Source of the DNA: Haloferax mucosum ATCC BAA-1512 | GTDB taxonomy: Archaea; Halobacteriota; Halobacteria; Halobacteriales; Haloferacaceae | Assembly: GCF_000337815.1 (NCBI RefSeq) | Contig: NZ_AOLN01000011.1 | Coordinates: 434,001 to 498,000, forward strand | Length of the DNA: 64,000 bases | Direction of reading: 5' to 3' | Part shown: positions 45,112 through 53,211 of the stretch, one piece after another | Position numbering within the stretch: the first letter of the stretch is position 1 | How the letters are laid out: each line of letters starts with the position of its first letter | Made by a program: the position numbers and the translations under genes | Notes under the pieces: generated by a model | Told to the model about the DNA's origin: nothing | Database searches by the model: none | What the model saw: only the letters and a program-made list of their open reading frames with translations

Positions 45112-46665
45112 TCAGGAGAATTTCCGAACCGTCATGTTCAGCGTGTCGAGGTCAACGATAGGTGCGTATCCGGAGTCAGGGTCGATGTTGACGGACTTCT
45201 GGAAGTCGGTCTGTGCCTGCCAGCATCCTGAGTTGACCGCGAGCACGTTGTGGTACTTCCCCCAGCCGAGTTTGTGGACGTGGCCGGTGTGGAAGATATC
45301 GGGAACGTCTTCCATGACGAGGTAGTCGAGTTCCTCCGGTGCGAGTCGCGTGTGACCGCCGAACTGCGGCGCGACGTGTCGTTTTTTCAGGAGTTGGTAC
45401 ATCGCCTTGTGAGGTTCGTCGTAACTCGCCTTCTCCGAGGGCAGTTCGGCGATAACCTCGTCGAGCGAGACGCCGTGGTACATGAGTATTTTGACGCCTT
45501 CGAGCGTGACCATCGACGGATTGCTCGTGATTTGTGCGTCGTGGACGGACATGATATCGCGGAGTTCGTCGTCGAAACCGGGTTGCGGTTCGGCGAGTCG
45601 AACCGCGTCGTGGTTGCCCGGAATCATCACGATATCGATGTCGCCGGGGACCGATTTGAGATGCTCCGAGAACACCTCATATTGGTCGTAGATGTCGATT
45701 ACGTCGAGTTCCTCGTCTTGATTCGGGTAGATACCGACGCCCTCGACCATGTCGCCGGCGATGAGGAGATATTCGATGTGTTCTGCTTCTTCGGTGTGGA
45801 GCCACTCTGCAAATCGGTTCCACGCGTCAGCCATGAACTCCTGACTGCCGACGTGGACGTCGGAGATGAGCGCCGCTTGGACGTGTCTGTCGGCGGTGTT
45901 CGGACGGTAACTTCGCGGTACGTCCGGGAAGTGCATCGAATCGACGAACAGGATGCCGCCGTCGCCCGAAAGGGTCCCTTCGACGGCGATACACTCGTCC
46001 AACAGGAGGTCATCGACGTAGGACGCGATTCCCTTGTCTTTCATCACGAGACACGGGAACGTCCCCGTCGTGTCTTCGAGATCGATAATCCAGTGGCCGC
46101 TTTTCGTCGATCGAACGTCATCGACCAGTCCGATGAGTTCCGCGTCCTCTCCACCGGACATGTTCGAAAGCGCCTTGGTCGGACGGTGGTTGACGCGTCC
46201 GCGCAACATCTTCGAGAGTTTCGCGTATCGGTCGCGGAACACCTTCACGAAGTCGTCGTACTCCCCGGTGCCGGTCGATTGACCGGTCATATCGTTCGCA
46301 ATGTCGAGAGAGCGAACCGACTGGTCTGTGTTCCGTCCGGTGGGAGACCCCTTCGCTTCGCTTGGAGTGTTTTGTCCAGCATGAGTTGTGCTGTCACCCG
46401 ATACTGCACCGGAAACGGAGGGGTCGCTTGCGGCGGCGCTCTGTGATGCGGTTCCGGACGGGTCCGCGGCGGGCGCAGACGCGAGCACCTCGCGGACGTG
46501 GTCGGCGGTGATTCGAAGCGCGTCGTCCGGGACGGTTTCGACGACGCGGGCGAGCGTGTTGCCCGGGTCGTCCGAACCGGCAATGAGAGTCACGGCCTCG
46601 CGTTCTGCGTTGTAGCCGCGACTGACGAGTGCCCGGACGATGCGCGCCGGCGTCTCCAGTGGCAC
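45112..46665 (-). CDS. polB: DNA polymerase II (PolD) small subunit, exonuclease DP1
   Basis: 517 aa small subunit of the archaeal replicative polymerase D. It has an N-terminal helical region, a Ser/Thr-rich linker (about residues 65-140), an OB fold, and a calcineurin-like 3'-5' exonuclease domain: ALISDVHVGSQEF, IAGDMVEGVG, IPGNHDAVRL, MYHGVSLDE and FHTGHVHKLGW are the metal motifs. The start is GTG at 46665, where conserved PLETPARIVRALVSRGYNAEREA begins; longer frames cross the divergent promoter. A TATA-like CTTTTTGC (46688-46696, minus strand) precedes it. The large subunit is not in the window. Confidence 0.94.
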   Translation of the reverse strand: MPLETPARIVRALVSRGYNAEREAVTLIAGSDDPGNTLARVVETVPDDALRITADHVREVLASAPAADPSGTASQSAAASDPSVSGAVSGDSTTHAGQNTPSEAKGSPTGRNTDQSVRSLDIANDMTGQSTGTGEYDDFVKVFRDRYAKLSKMLRGRVNHRPTKALSNMSGGEDAELIGLVDDVRSTKSGHWIIDLEDTTGTFPCLVMKDKGIASYVDDLLLDECIAVEGTLSGDGGILFVDSMHFPDVPRSYRPNTADRHVQAALISDVHVGSQEFMADAWNRFAEWLHTEEAEHIEYLLIAGDMVEGVGIYPNQDEELDVIDIYDQYEVFSEHLKSVPGDIDIVMIPGNHDAVRLAEPQPGFDDELRDIMSVHDAQITSNPSMVTLEGVKILMYHGVSLDEVIAELPSEKASYDEPHKAMYQLLKKRHVAPQFGGHTRLAPEELDYLVMEDVPDIFHTGHVHKLGWGKYHNVLAVNSGCWQAQTDFQKSVNIDPDSGYAPIVDLDTLNMTVRKFS

Positions 46666-46744
46666 ACCGCGGAGTCGGCAGAGCGCGGCAAAAAGGATGC
46701 CGAAACCCAGAACGTTGAAATCCAATCCGGCCAAACAGAGAGTG

Positions 46745-47677
46745 ATGAGTGCCGACGACGGCCGCCCGCCCTCCAACGACTTGTTCGACGGTCTCGACTT
46801 CGACGAGGGACCGTTACTGTTCATCCGCGAAGTACTAACGAGTGTTCTCACCGTCCTCGCTGTTGGACTGATTCTTTTCGCTATCAGTGGCGTCTGGCCA
46901 CCCATGGTCGCCGTCGAAAGTGGGAGCATGGAACCCCACATGCACAAAGGCGACCTCGTGTTTATCTCCGGCCCCGACCGTTACGTCCCCGACGCCGCCG
47001 TCGATGGAACCGCCGTCGTCACCGCCGAAACGGGAGCCGAAGTCGGTTATCGCTCCTTCGGTGGTGACGGAAGCGTCGTCGTCTACCACGACCCGGGCGC
47101 GGCTGGTCCCCCTATCATCCACCGTGCAATGTTCCACGTGGAAAAAGGTGAAAATTGGTACGACAAGGCCAACTCCGACTACATCTCCGCGGAGAACTGC
47201 GAGCAACTCGCTCACTGTCCCGCACCCTACGACGCGTTCATCACCAAGGGGGACAACAACCCGCGATACGACCAGGTGAGCAGTATCAGCGACCCGGTTC
47301 GACCCGAGTGGATACAAGGCATCGCCCGCATCCGCATTCCCTTCCTCGGATGGGTTCGCCTCACGCTCGCAAACACGCTCACCGTGTCTCCCGTCACCCC
47401 CGAAACGGCCGGGCTGATGGCGACCCCACCAACGGATGCTGGCTCTTCGATAGCTCTCGACCACGCGGCAGAACAGGCGGCAGTTGCCGAGTCTGAATCG
47501 TCAATCAGTGTCTCCGGCGTCTCCGGTGTGTCGGCTGTCGAAGTGACCACGACCACGCCGGAGACGGAACGGTCACGAACTGAACTGAAGACCGCTGGGA
47601 CCGAGAGGAATGCGTCGGGTTCGAAATCGGAATCGAGAGCGGCGTCGAATCCGCCGTCGGGCGCGGTCGCGGCGTAG
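46745..47677 (+). CDS. sec11: Signal peptidase I, Sec11 type
   Basis: 310 aa. Cleaves signal peptides outside the membrane. One membrane segment (about residues 28-52) precedes the nucleophile in VESGSMEPHMHKGDLVFI. The general base is His in PPIIHRAMF, as in archaeal/ER enzymes, not Lys as in bacteria. FITKGDNNPRYDQ is the third box. An unusual Ser/Thr/Glu-rich C-terminal tail of about 90 residues follows and lacks a clear second membrane anchor. Haloferax has two such genes; this would be the copy next to orc1. Convergent with orc1, 72 nt apart. Confidence 0.92.
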   Translation: MSADDGRPPSNDLFDGLDFDEGPLLFIREVLTSVLTVLAVGLILFAISGVWPPMVAVESGSMEPHMHKGDLVFISGPDRYVPDAAVDGTAVVTAETGAEVGYRSFGGDGSVVVYHDPGAAGPPIIHRAMFHVEKGENWYDKANSDYISAENCEQLAHCPAPYDAFITKGDNNPRYDQVSSISDPVRPEWIQGIARIRIPFLGWVRLTLANTLTVSPVTPETAGLMATPPTDAGSSIALDHAAEQAAVAESESSISVSGVSGVSAVEVTTTTPETERSRTELKTAGTERNASGSKSESRAASNPPSGAVAA

Positions 47678-47749
47678 CTCTGGAATAGGAACGTCACGGA
47701 ACGGAATCAGACTCTACCGCTTCGAATATCGAATCGCTACTCGATTCGT

Positions 47750-49384
47750 TCAGTTGTCGAATCGCGCTTGGACGAACGGTTGTGCGCTTTCGATATCGCC
47801 GAGACGGGAGTCCGTTAGGAGGACCGCCTCCGTCTCGTCGATGGGAACCGAGAGACTGATTTCCTTGGTTCGGCCGTACCGGCCCTTGGAGACGACGACG
47901 GCGTTGACGATGCCGAGCATGTCGAGTTCCGAGATGAGGTCGGTCACGCGGCGCTGTGTGAGGACATCGGCGTCGATCTCCTCACAGAGGCGCTTGTAGA
48001 TGTTGAACACCTCGCCGGTGTTGATGTTGCGGACGCCGTTCTTTTCGAGCAGGATGATGGCAAAGAGGACGATTTTCGACTGCGTGGGAAGCGTCCGAAC
48101 GACCTCGACGACGCGGTCGAGTTCGATTTTATCCTGCGCCTGTCGGACGTGCGCCTCTTCGACGGTGTCGGCCTGTCCGCGTTCGGCGAGTTCCCCGGCC
48201 GTTCGGAGCAAGTCGAGTGCGCGACGCGCGTCACCGTGTTCCTGTGCGGCGAATGCCGCACAGAGCGGAATCACGTCGTCAGTGAGCGCACCGCCTTTGA
48301 ACGCCACGTCGGCGCGGTGCTGGAGAATGTCGCGGAGTTGATTCGCGTCGTACGGCGGGAAGACGATTTCCTCCTCGCCGAGACTCGATTTGACCCGCGG
48401 GTCGAGGAAATCGGTGAACTTCAGGTCGTTCGAGATACCCATGATAGAGATCCGCGAGTTGTCGAGTTCGGAGTTCATCCGCGAAAGGTTGTAGAGCGTG
48501 TCGTCGCCCGATTTCTCGACGAGTTTGTCGATTTCGTCGAGCATGATGACGACCACGCGTTCTTTGTAATCGACAGCGTCGAAGAACGTCGTGTAAACCC
48601 GGTCTGTCGGCCATCCCGTCATCGGAACGGTCTCCATCTCGTCGGCGTCGGCGGCGAGTTCGTCCGCGCGCTCGTCGATTTCGGCGATGGAGTCGTAGGG
48701 CGTCTCGGCGAGCGCGTTCGGGTCTTCGGTCGCTCGCGTGCGCATCTCGTCGAGTCGGTCCTGTTCCGCTTCGATGCGCTCGACGTTCTTTTCGATGAAC
48801 TTGTTGGCGAGTTGCGCGAGCACGCGGTACTGCGTGTCTGTTACCTCGCAGTTGATATACTCGACTTCACACGGAACGTCGTACTTCTGGGAGGTCGATT
48901 CCAGTTCCTGACTGACGAACTTCGCACTCGCCGTCTTCCCCGTTCCCGTTTTTCCGTAGATGAGGATGTTCGACGGCGTCTCGCCGCGCAGTGCGGAGAC
49001 GAGAATCGTCGCCATCTGGTTGATTTGGTCGGTTCTGTGCGGGAGTTCGTGTGGCGTGTACGATGGGCGAAGGACTTCCTTGTTCTCGAAGATCGGTTCG
49101 CCGGCGAGTAGGTCGTCGAACAGTCCCTTCGACCCCTCGTCGTCGTTCAAGACGACCTTGTCGAGTCCGACGTCGGGGTCTTTGTGCTGGTCGAGGTCAT
49201 CGGCGGGCGTGTCGGTATCGGGACCGATGCTCGCCTGGATGTCGATATCCTCGGCGGATACGGCATCTTCGGTGGATGCACTGGTCTCAGCCGGTGTATC
49301 ACCAGCCTCGGTGTCGTCATCGCGTCGAGGGTTGTCACCGTCTTCCCGTCGATTCCCTCCTCGTGAGTTGTCGTCCTCGTCCAT
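47750..49384 (-). CDS. orc1: Origin recognition/initiator protein Orc1/Cdc6
   Basis: 544 aa replication initiator that binds ORB sites and loads MCM. An acidic N-terminal extension of about 100 residues, rich in Asp/Thr, precedes the AAA+ core. Walker A is YGKTGTGKTASAKF, Walker B VVVIMLDEIDKLVEK, sensor 1 ISIMGISNDLKF, and sensor 2 EHGDARRALDLLRTAG. The last about 130 residues form the winged-helix DNA-binding domain (INTGEVFNIYKRLCEEI ... QRRVTDLISELDMLGIV). ATG at 49384. An ORB lies directly in its promoter, suggesting self-regulation. It borders the origin region. Confidence 0.97.
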   Translation of the reverse strand: MDEDDNSRGGNRREDGDNPRRDDDTEAGDTPAETSASTEDAVSAEDIDIQASIGPDTDTPADDLDQHKDPDVGLDKVVLNDDEGSKGLFDDLLAGEPIFENKEVLRPSYTPHELPHRTDQINQMATILVSALRGETPSNILIYGKTGTGKTASAKFVSQELESTSQKYDVPCEVEYINCEVTDTQYRVLAQLANKFIEKNVERIEAEQDRLDEMRTRATEDPNALAETPYDSIAEIDERADELAADADEMETVPMTGWPTDRVYTTFFDAVDYKERVVVIMLDEIDKLVEKSGDDTLYNLSRMNSELDNSRISIMGISNDLKFTDFLDPRVKSSLGEEEIVFPPYDANQLRDILQHRADVAFKGGALTDDVIPLCAAFAAQEHGDARRALDLLRTAGELAERGQADTVEEAHVRQAQDKIELDRVVEVVRTLPTQSKIVLFAIILLEKNGVRNINTGEVFNIYKRLCEEIDADVLTQRRVTDLISELDMLGIVNAVVVSKGRYGRTKEISLSVPIDETEAVLLTDSRLGDIESAQPFVQARFDN

Positions 49385-49391
49385 CGTGTGT

Positions 49392-49412
49392 ACCCCTTCG
49401 TTTCAAGTGGAA
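49392..49412 (-). other. ORB element within the orc1 promoter
   Basis: Minus-strand TTCCACTTGAAACGAAGGGG plus T, a consensus ORB, ending 8 nt before the orc1 ATG and abutting its TATA-like box. Confidence 0.85.
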
Positions 49413-49417
49413 TATTC
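49411..49417 (-). promoter_or_regulatory. TATA-like box of orc1
   Basis: GAATATT on the minus strand, about 27-30 nt before the orc1 ATG at 49384; predicts a leaderless or nearly leaderless transcript whose start point falls inside the adjacent ORB region. Confidence 0.5.
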
Positions 49418-49640
49418 GCCAACATCGGCCATTTCAGAGCTTGATGCCGGTAACGAACGGCATCTTCGCCTCGTGCCAGCGAAGGCGATTCCAGATGATG
49501 CAAAGGAACCAAACGAACAGTTGGTACAAAAAACTTACTTCTCCGACTTGTTCGACCCTCCACACCCGAAACGCGGGCGGAGAGGAGTGTTTCAACACGA
49601 GAGTTGGAGATATAATCGCGGGAGTCCGATGTGCCGAACT

Positions 49641-49687
49641 TTTCGGTACGGGTCGTTCGAGAGCTTTCGGTACGAGTCGTTCGGGAG
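49641..49687 (+). repeat. 24-bp-period tandem direct repeat in the origin
   Basis: Two 23-bp copies (49641-49663 and 49665-49687) beginning TTTCGGTACG and ending CG.GAG, 21 of 23 bases identical and one base apart. Iteron-like; no ORB sequence inside. Confidence 0.7.
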
Positions 49688-50123
49688 AGGAAGTTCCCGC
49701 GTAATCCTCCGAGAGTGGAATGTTAGATGTACTCGTCTCCAAAGTGTTCTCGAAAGTTGAGTAGGTCCTCGAATAAGTACGAGGAGGTCGAGTGCAACCG
49801 ACTAGGACGAGCGTGATGACCGGAGTCGGTTTGGTAGGAACCTAACGTAGAAACGAAGACCGAGAACTTTCGACTCGAAGCGGAGGGACGAAGGTAGCGT
49901 CGCAATCGGAGACTCGGTGCTGTCGCTGGATGCTTTCGCGTCGGCGAGGGTGATGCTCGGATTGTGCGTTGGTAACCGGGACGGCTTCGGGTCGAGTCCG
50001 AATTGGGCGGTTGACGGCGGAGCGACAACCCGACCACGAACCGAATTCGAAGCGGGTAGCTGGAGTAACCTAGGATGGAGAAGCGACGGTACCAGTGTAC
50101 CGAGGTGAAAATTGGGTTGGAGA

Positions 50124-50144
50124 ACCCCTTCGTTTCGTGTGGAA
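50124..50144 (-). other. ORB element in oriC
   Basis: Minus-strand TTCCACACGAAACGAAGGGG plus T; full match in both conserved arms, variable centre ACAC. Confidence 0.85.
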
Positions 50145-50276
50145 ACCGGGGAAACAGGAATTAGCTGAAATGAGCAGGTAGCGACGTTTTGAGAGTCACT
50201 TAACCCCCCATTTTCCGTGCAATTAAGTGGTCGATCTCCAGTTCGACAGGAAAGCCTTGGTTCTCGGATGCCCCAC

Positions 50277-50297
50277 ACCCCTTTGTTTCGGGTGGAG
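50277..50297 (-). other. ORB element in oriC, left arm of inverted pair
   Basis: Minus-strand CTCCACCCGAAACAAAGGGG plus T; pairs in inverted orientation with 50473-50493 around the AT-rich stretch. Confidence 0.88.
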
Positions 50298-50334
50298 ACG
50301 TGAAACAGAAGGACGGGGGTCTCGGTGGCTTTTG

Positions 50335-50430
50335 TAAAGAGGTGGTTTTATTACTGATATTGTCCTACCATATCCGCACTGGGATAAAATCAATTATTGT
50401 TGTGGTGGAGGTAGATTGAATTAATACTCG
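50335..50430. other. AT-rich putative DNA unwinding element
   Basis: About 60% A+T in a 37% A+T surrounding, with runs such as TTTTATTACTGATATTG, GGATAAAATCAATTATTG and GATTGAATTAATACTC. It sits between inverted ORBs, the classic place for strand opening in archaeal origins. Confidence 0.75.
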
Positions 50431-50472
50431 ACTGCCGTCTAGCGGTCACCCCCCACCCACCCCTTCGTGGTG

Positions 50473-50493
50473 TTCCACCCGAAACAAAGGGGT
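50473..50493 (+). other. ORB element in oriC, right arm of inverted pair
   Basis: Plus-strand TTCCACCCGAAACAAAGGGG plus T, followed by a GTGGGGGTG run; identical in the core to the element at 50277-50297 in the opposite direction. A degraded copy begins at 50500. Confidence 0.88.
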
Positions 50494-50871
50494 GGGGGTG
50501 TCCACCCGAGGTTTGTTTCATCCCGTGGCATCGCATACCACGACCCCAGTGCGTCAAGTAACACGCAGAGTGACAGACCGACCTAATACCACGTTTATTC
50601 GACCATTCAGACTGCCCACCGCTTCGTGTGCGCACACACGAAAACAAGAATGTAGAACACCTGCGAATTACCGTTTCCGACGCGACAGCGGGTTCTGACA
50701 CGAGCTAAAGTATCGAATTCGTTCAGTTCGAGGCGAAGAGCGAGGGTTTCACTCTTTCTGTTGTTTTGTCTGGAACGTGACTGGTGTCTGACGTAGTGCT
50801 TAAGTGAGTCCGGTTGGGTGATACCTCCATACGCCCTCCACGACGTGGTCGGGAGGTGCGGGAGGCCCAGG

Positions 50872-51513
50872 ATGGGACTGCTCACAGATCTCAGAGACAG
50901 CATCTCACGAGTCGTTGACCGGCTCTTTTCGGAGAGCGAGCCAAAGCGAATCGGTATTTATGGCCCGCCTAACGCCGGGAAGACGACTCTCGCAAATCGT
51001 ATCGCCCGTGATTGGACCGGTGACGCAATCGGTCCCGAGAGCCACATCCCTCACGAGACCCGCCGCGCTCGACGGAAAGAGAACGTCGAAATCGAGCGAA
51101 ACGGCAAGAAGGTCACTATCGACATCGTCGACACACCGGGTGTGACGACGAAAGTCGATTACAAGGAGTTCCTCGAACACGACATGGAAAAAGACGACGC
51201 CGTCCGCCGGTCCCGAGAGGCGACCGAGGGCGTCGCCGAAGCCATGCACTGGCTCCGCGAGGACGTTGACGGTGTCGTCTACGTACTCGACAGCACGAAA
51301 GACCCGATTTCGCAGGTCAACACGATGCTCATCGGCATCATCGAGAGCCAAGACCTGCCCGTGCTCATCTTTGCGAACAAGATCGACCTCGAAGACTCGA
51401 ACGTCGAACGCATCGCAAACGCGTACCCACAGCACGAAACGGTCGAACTGTCGGCGCTCGAAGGGGAGAACATGGACGAAGTGTACGCCAAGATAGCGGA
51501 GTACTTCGGGTGA
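50872..51513 (+). CDS. arvA: Origin-associated Era-like GTPase OapA / vesicle-forming GTPase ArvA
   Basis: 213 aa small GTPase. G1 is GPPNAGKTTL (about residues 31-40), G3 DTPGVTTK, G4 FANKIDLED and G5 LSALEGEN. The ATG at 50872 (MGLLTDLRDSISRVVDRLF) begins an amphipathic-looking helix that could touch membrane. It is known as OapA from its place at haloarchaeal origins and, in H. volcanii, as ArvA, a GTPase that drives extracellular vesicle formation (recalled literature). First gene of a three-gene operon with DUF2073 and zinc-ribbon partners. Its promoter lies in the right end of the origin region (TATA-like GCTTAAGT about 50798-50805). Confidence 0.92.
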   Translation: MGLLTDLRDSISRVVDRLFSESEPKRIGIYGPPNAGKTTLANRIARDWTGDAIGPESHIPHETRRARRKENVEIERNGKKVTIDIVDTPGVTTKVDYKEFLEHDMEKDDAVRRSREATEGVAEAMHWLREDVDGVVYVLDSTKDPISQVNTMLIGIIESQDLPVLIFANKIDLEDSNVERIANAYPQHETVELSALEGENMDEVYAKIAEYFG

Positions 51514-51519
51514 TCTCCC

Positions 51520-51912
51520 ATGCCTGAAGCAACGGCATCCGACAGCACCTCCGATGGGGTCCAGATAGACCTCTTCAGCGGGAATCGGATGGCCAATCTC
51601 ACCAGCATGGAGAAGATTCGGCTCATCCTCGATGGCGTCCGCGACGGAAATATCGTCATCCTCGAAGAGGGACTATCGCCGGACGAAGAGTCGAAACTCA
51701 TCGAGGTGACGATGGCCGAAATCAGTCCCGACGAGTTCAACGGCATCGAAATCGAGACGTATCCGCGCTCGCAGACCGCAGACCAGAGCTTCCTTGACCG
51801 ACTCATGGGTCGGCAATCGACACAAAAGCTCACGGTTATCGGTCCTGCAAATCAGATTCAGACGCTCCACAAGGACGAGAATCTCATCAGCGCGCTCGTC
51901 TCGCGGAAGTAG
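51520..51912 (+). CDS. arvB: OapB/ArvB family protein (DUF2073)
   Basis: 130 aa protein of the DUF2073 family, which occurs in euryarchaea beside the Era-like GTPase. Conserved-looking stretches are IRLILDGVRDGNIVILEEGLSPDEESKLIEVTM and KLTVIGPANQIQTLHKDENLISALVS. No membrane segment or catalytic motif. It begins 6 nt after arvA, so co-translation is likely. Probably an effector or regulator of the GTPase; the mechanism is unknown to me. Confidence 0.9.
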   Translation: MPEATASDSTSDGVQIDLFSGNRMANLTSMEKIRLILDGVRDGNIVILEEGLSPDEESKLIEVTMAEISPDEFNGIEIETYPRSQTADQSFLDRLMGRQSTQKLTVIGPANQIQTLHKDENLISALVSRK

Positions 51913-51959
51913 GGGGCCGACGAACGCCAACACGCGCCATCCGGCGCTAACATCCACCA

Positions 51960-53018
51960 ATGCCACATCAATGCACGACGTGCGGTAAGGTGTTCCCCGA
52001 CGGCTCGAAAGAGATGCTTTCGGGGTGCCCAAGCTGCGGCGGCAACAAGTTTCAGTTCAAGCCCGCGTCCAGCACTGGCGGACCGGCGGGCGACAGTGAC
52101 AACGCTCCGCAGACAGGCGGCGCCGGAACGCGGGACTTGACGTCCTCGGCGGCCGACGCGGTCCGCGAGCGGGCAGAACAGTCCCAGTCTCGTCCCGGAG
52201 GCGACGACGACACGATGACCGTCAGCGACTGGGCGAACGCACGAACGACGAGTGAATCTGCAGACTCCGGGCAATCGAAGCAACCCAACCGGTCGGCGGG
52301 GAAATCGACCGGTTCGTCGAACACTGCAAAACCGTCTTCGAACACCACCGAACCAAACGACTCGAACAGACCGCCTGCGGAGTCGAACGACACCGCCGGG
52401 TCAGAACACACTCGACAGACACCGGACGCTCCGAAGCAACAAAAGCGAGAGTGGGGGGAGTGGCCCGCCGCCCCCGACGACTCACAATCCGGCGATTCGA
52501 ACCGGCGGGAGACGCAGAACCAACAACCGTCGAACGCGTCCGACGAGCGACGGCGCGATTCGGTCAAACGACAACCCAACCGAATCAACGCCCGTGAGAC
52601 CGACGAAGACAACTCACAGAAGAGCGCCCGAAGCGAGGTCGTATCGCCGGAAGAACTCGCCGCCGCGGACGCGAACCGCCGCGAATCGGTCGAGACCCCG
52701 GTTGACCCGGAGACGGCACAACAACCGGTTGAGACCGCACCGACCGAGCGACAGTCTGGTACCGCTCCGAACGACGCCCCGACCGATACCGACGGTACGG
52801 TTATCGAACCGTCGTCCGACGACCGACCGAATCTCGACCAACTTCGTGAGGAACTCAACGACCAGTTCGAGAGTATTAAAATCGTCAACCCCGGTCAGTA
52901 CGAACTCAACCTCATGGAGCTGTACGACCGCGACGAATATATCATCTCGCTCCGCGAAGACGGTCGGTACGTCATCGAAGTCCCCGACTCGTGGGGACCG
53001 GGCGAACGCGAAGACTAA
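51960..53018 (+). CDS. arvC: OapC/ArvC family zinc-ribbon protein
   Basis: 352 aa. An N-terminal zinc ribbon has CTTC (residues 5-8) and CPSC (23-26). A very long disordered middle, rich in Ser, Asp, Asn, Gln and Pro (about residues 40-295), follows. The C-terminus is a compact conserved domain (FESIKIVNPGQYELNLMELY ... YVIEVPDSWG). It closes the arvA-arvB-arvC operon, 47 nt after arvB. The disordered linker is much longer than the folded parts, suggesting a tether between nucleic acid or protein partner and the C-terminal domain; that is inference. Confidence 0.9.
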   Translation: MPHQCTTCGKVFPDGSKEMLSGCPSCGGNKFQFKPASSTGGPAGDSDNAPQTGGAGTRDLTSSAADAVRERAEQSQSRPGGDDDTMTVSDWANARTTSESADSGQSKQPNRSAGKSTGSSNTAKPSSNTTEPNDSNRPPAESNDTAGSEHTRQTPDAPKQQKREWGEWPAAPDDSQSGDSNRRETQNQQPSNASDERRRDSVKRQPNRINARETDEDNSQKSARSEVVSPEELAAADANRRESVETPVDPETAQQPVETAPTERQSGTAPNDAPTDTDGTVIEPSSDDRPNLDQLREELNDQFESIKIVNPGQYELNLMELYDRDEYIISLREDGRYVIEVPDSWGPGERED

Positions 53019-53068
53019 CCGTTCTCCGTTCCCACAGCTTTCGATGGGACTCCGGAGTATTGCCGTCT

Positions 53069-53088
53069 CCCCGCCGTTTCGGGTGGAA
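53069..53088 (-). other. ORB-like element downstream of arvC
   Basis: Minus-strand TTCCACCCGAAACGGCGGGG; two bases differ from the oriC elements. In the gap between arvC and a small ORF, 2.6 kb from the inverted ORB pair. Confidence 0.5.
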
Positions 53089-53211
53089 CCCGAAGTCACC
53101 TCCTTCTAGTTGAATCGATTCGGGAGAGTCGCGGCGAACTCGATTTCTGCCCTACCATCGGCACAACCGTTATATATTATTGTTGAGAGTATATCTGATT
53201 GGGGAAGCGCT

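Larger units (their letters stand above)
49385..50871. other. oriC1: Chromosomal replication origin region (oriC1-type)
   Basis: A 1487-bp gap without a credible gene between orc1 and oapA/arvA. It contains four full ORB elements (49392-49412, 50124-50144, 50277-50297 on the minus strand; 50473-50493 on the plus strand). The last two face each other across an AT-rich stretch at 50335-50430 flanked by G-runs. A 24-bp tandem repeat lies at 49641-49687. Short open frames in it have no homology that I recognise. Position next to orc1 and ORB arrangement identify it as a replication origin, by analogy to Haloferax volcanii oriC1. Confidence 0.9.

Noticed and set aside
45250-46446. Plus-strand frame of 398 codons opposite the PolD small subunit
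   Set aside because: Antisense shadow of a gene with intact catalytic motifs.
49558-49577. Additional ORB at the left part of the origin
   Set aside because: TCCACACCCGAAACGCGGG has two extra bases in the centre and a broken G-rich arm.
49717-50278. Protein-coding frames of about 60-160 codons within the origin region
   Set aside because: They overlap each other on both strands, cross ORB sites and show no recognisable protein features.
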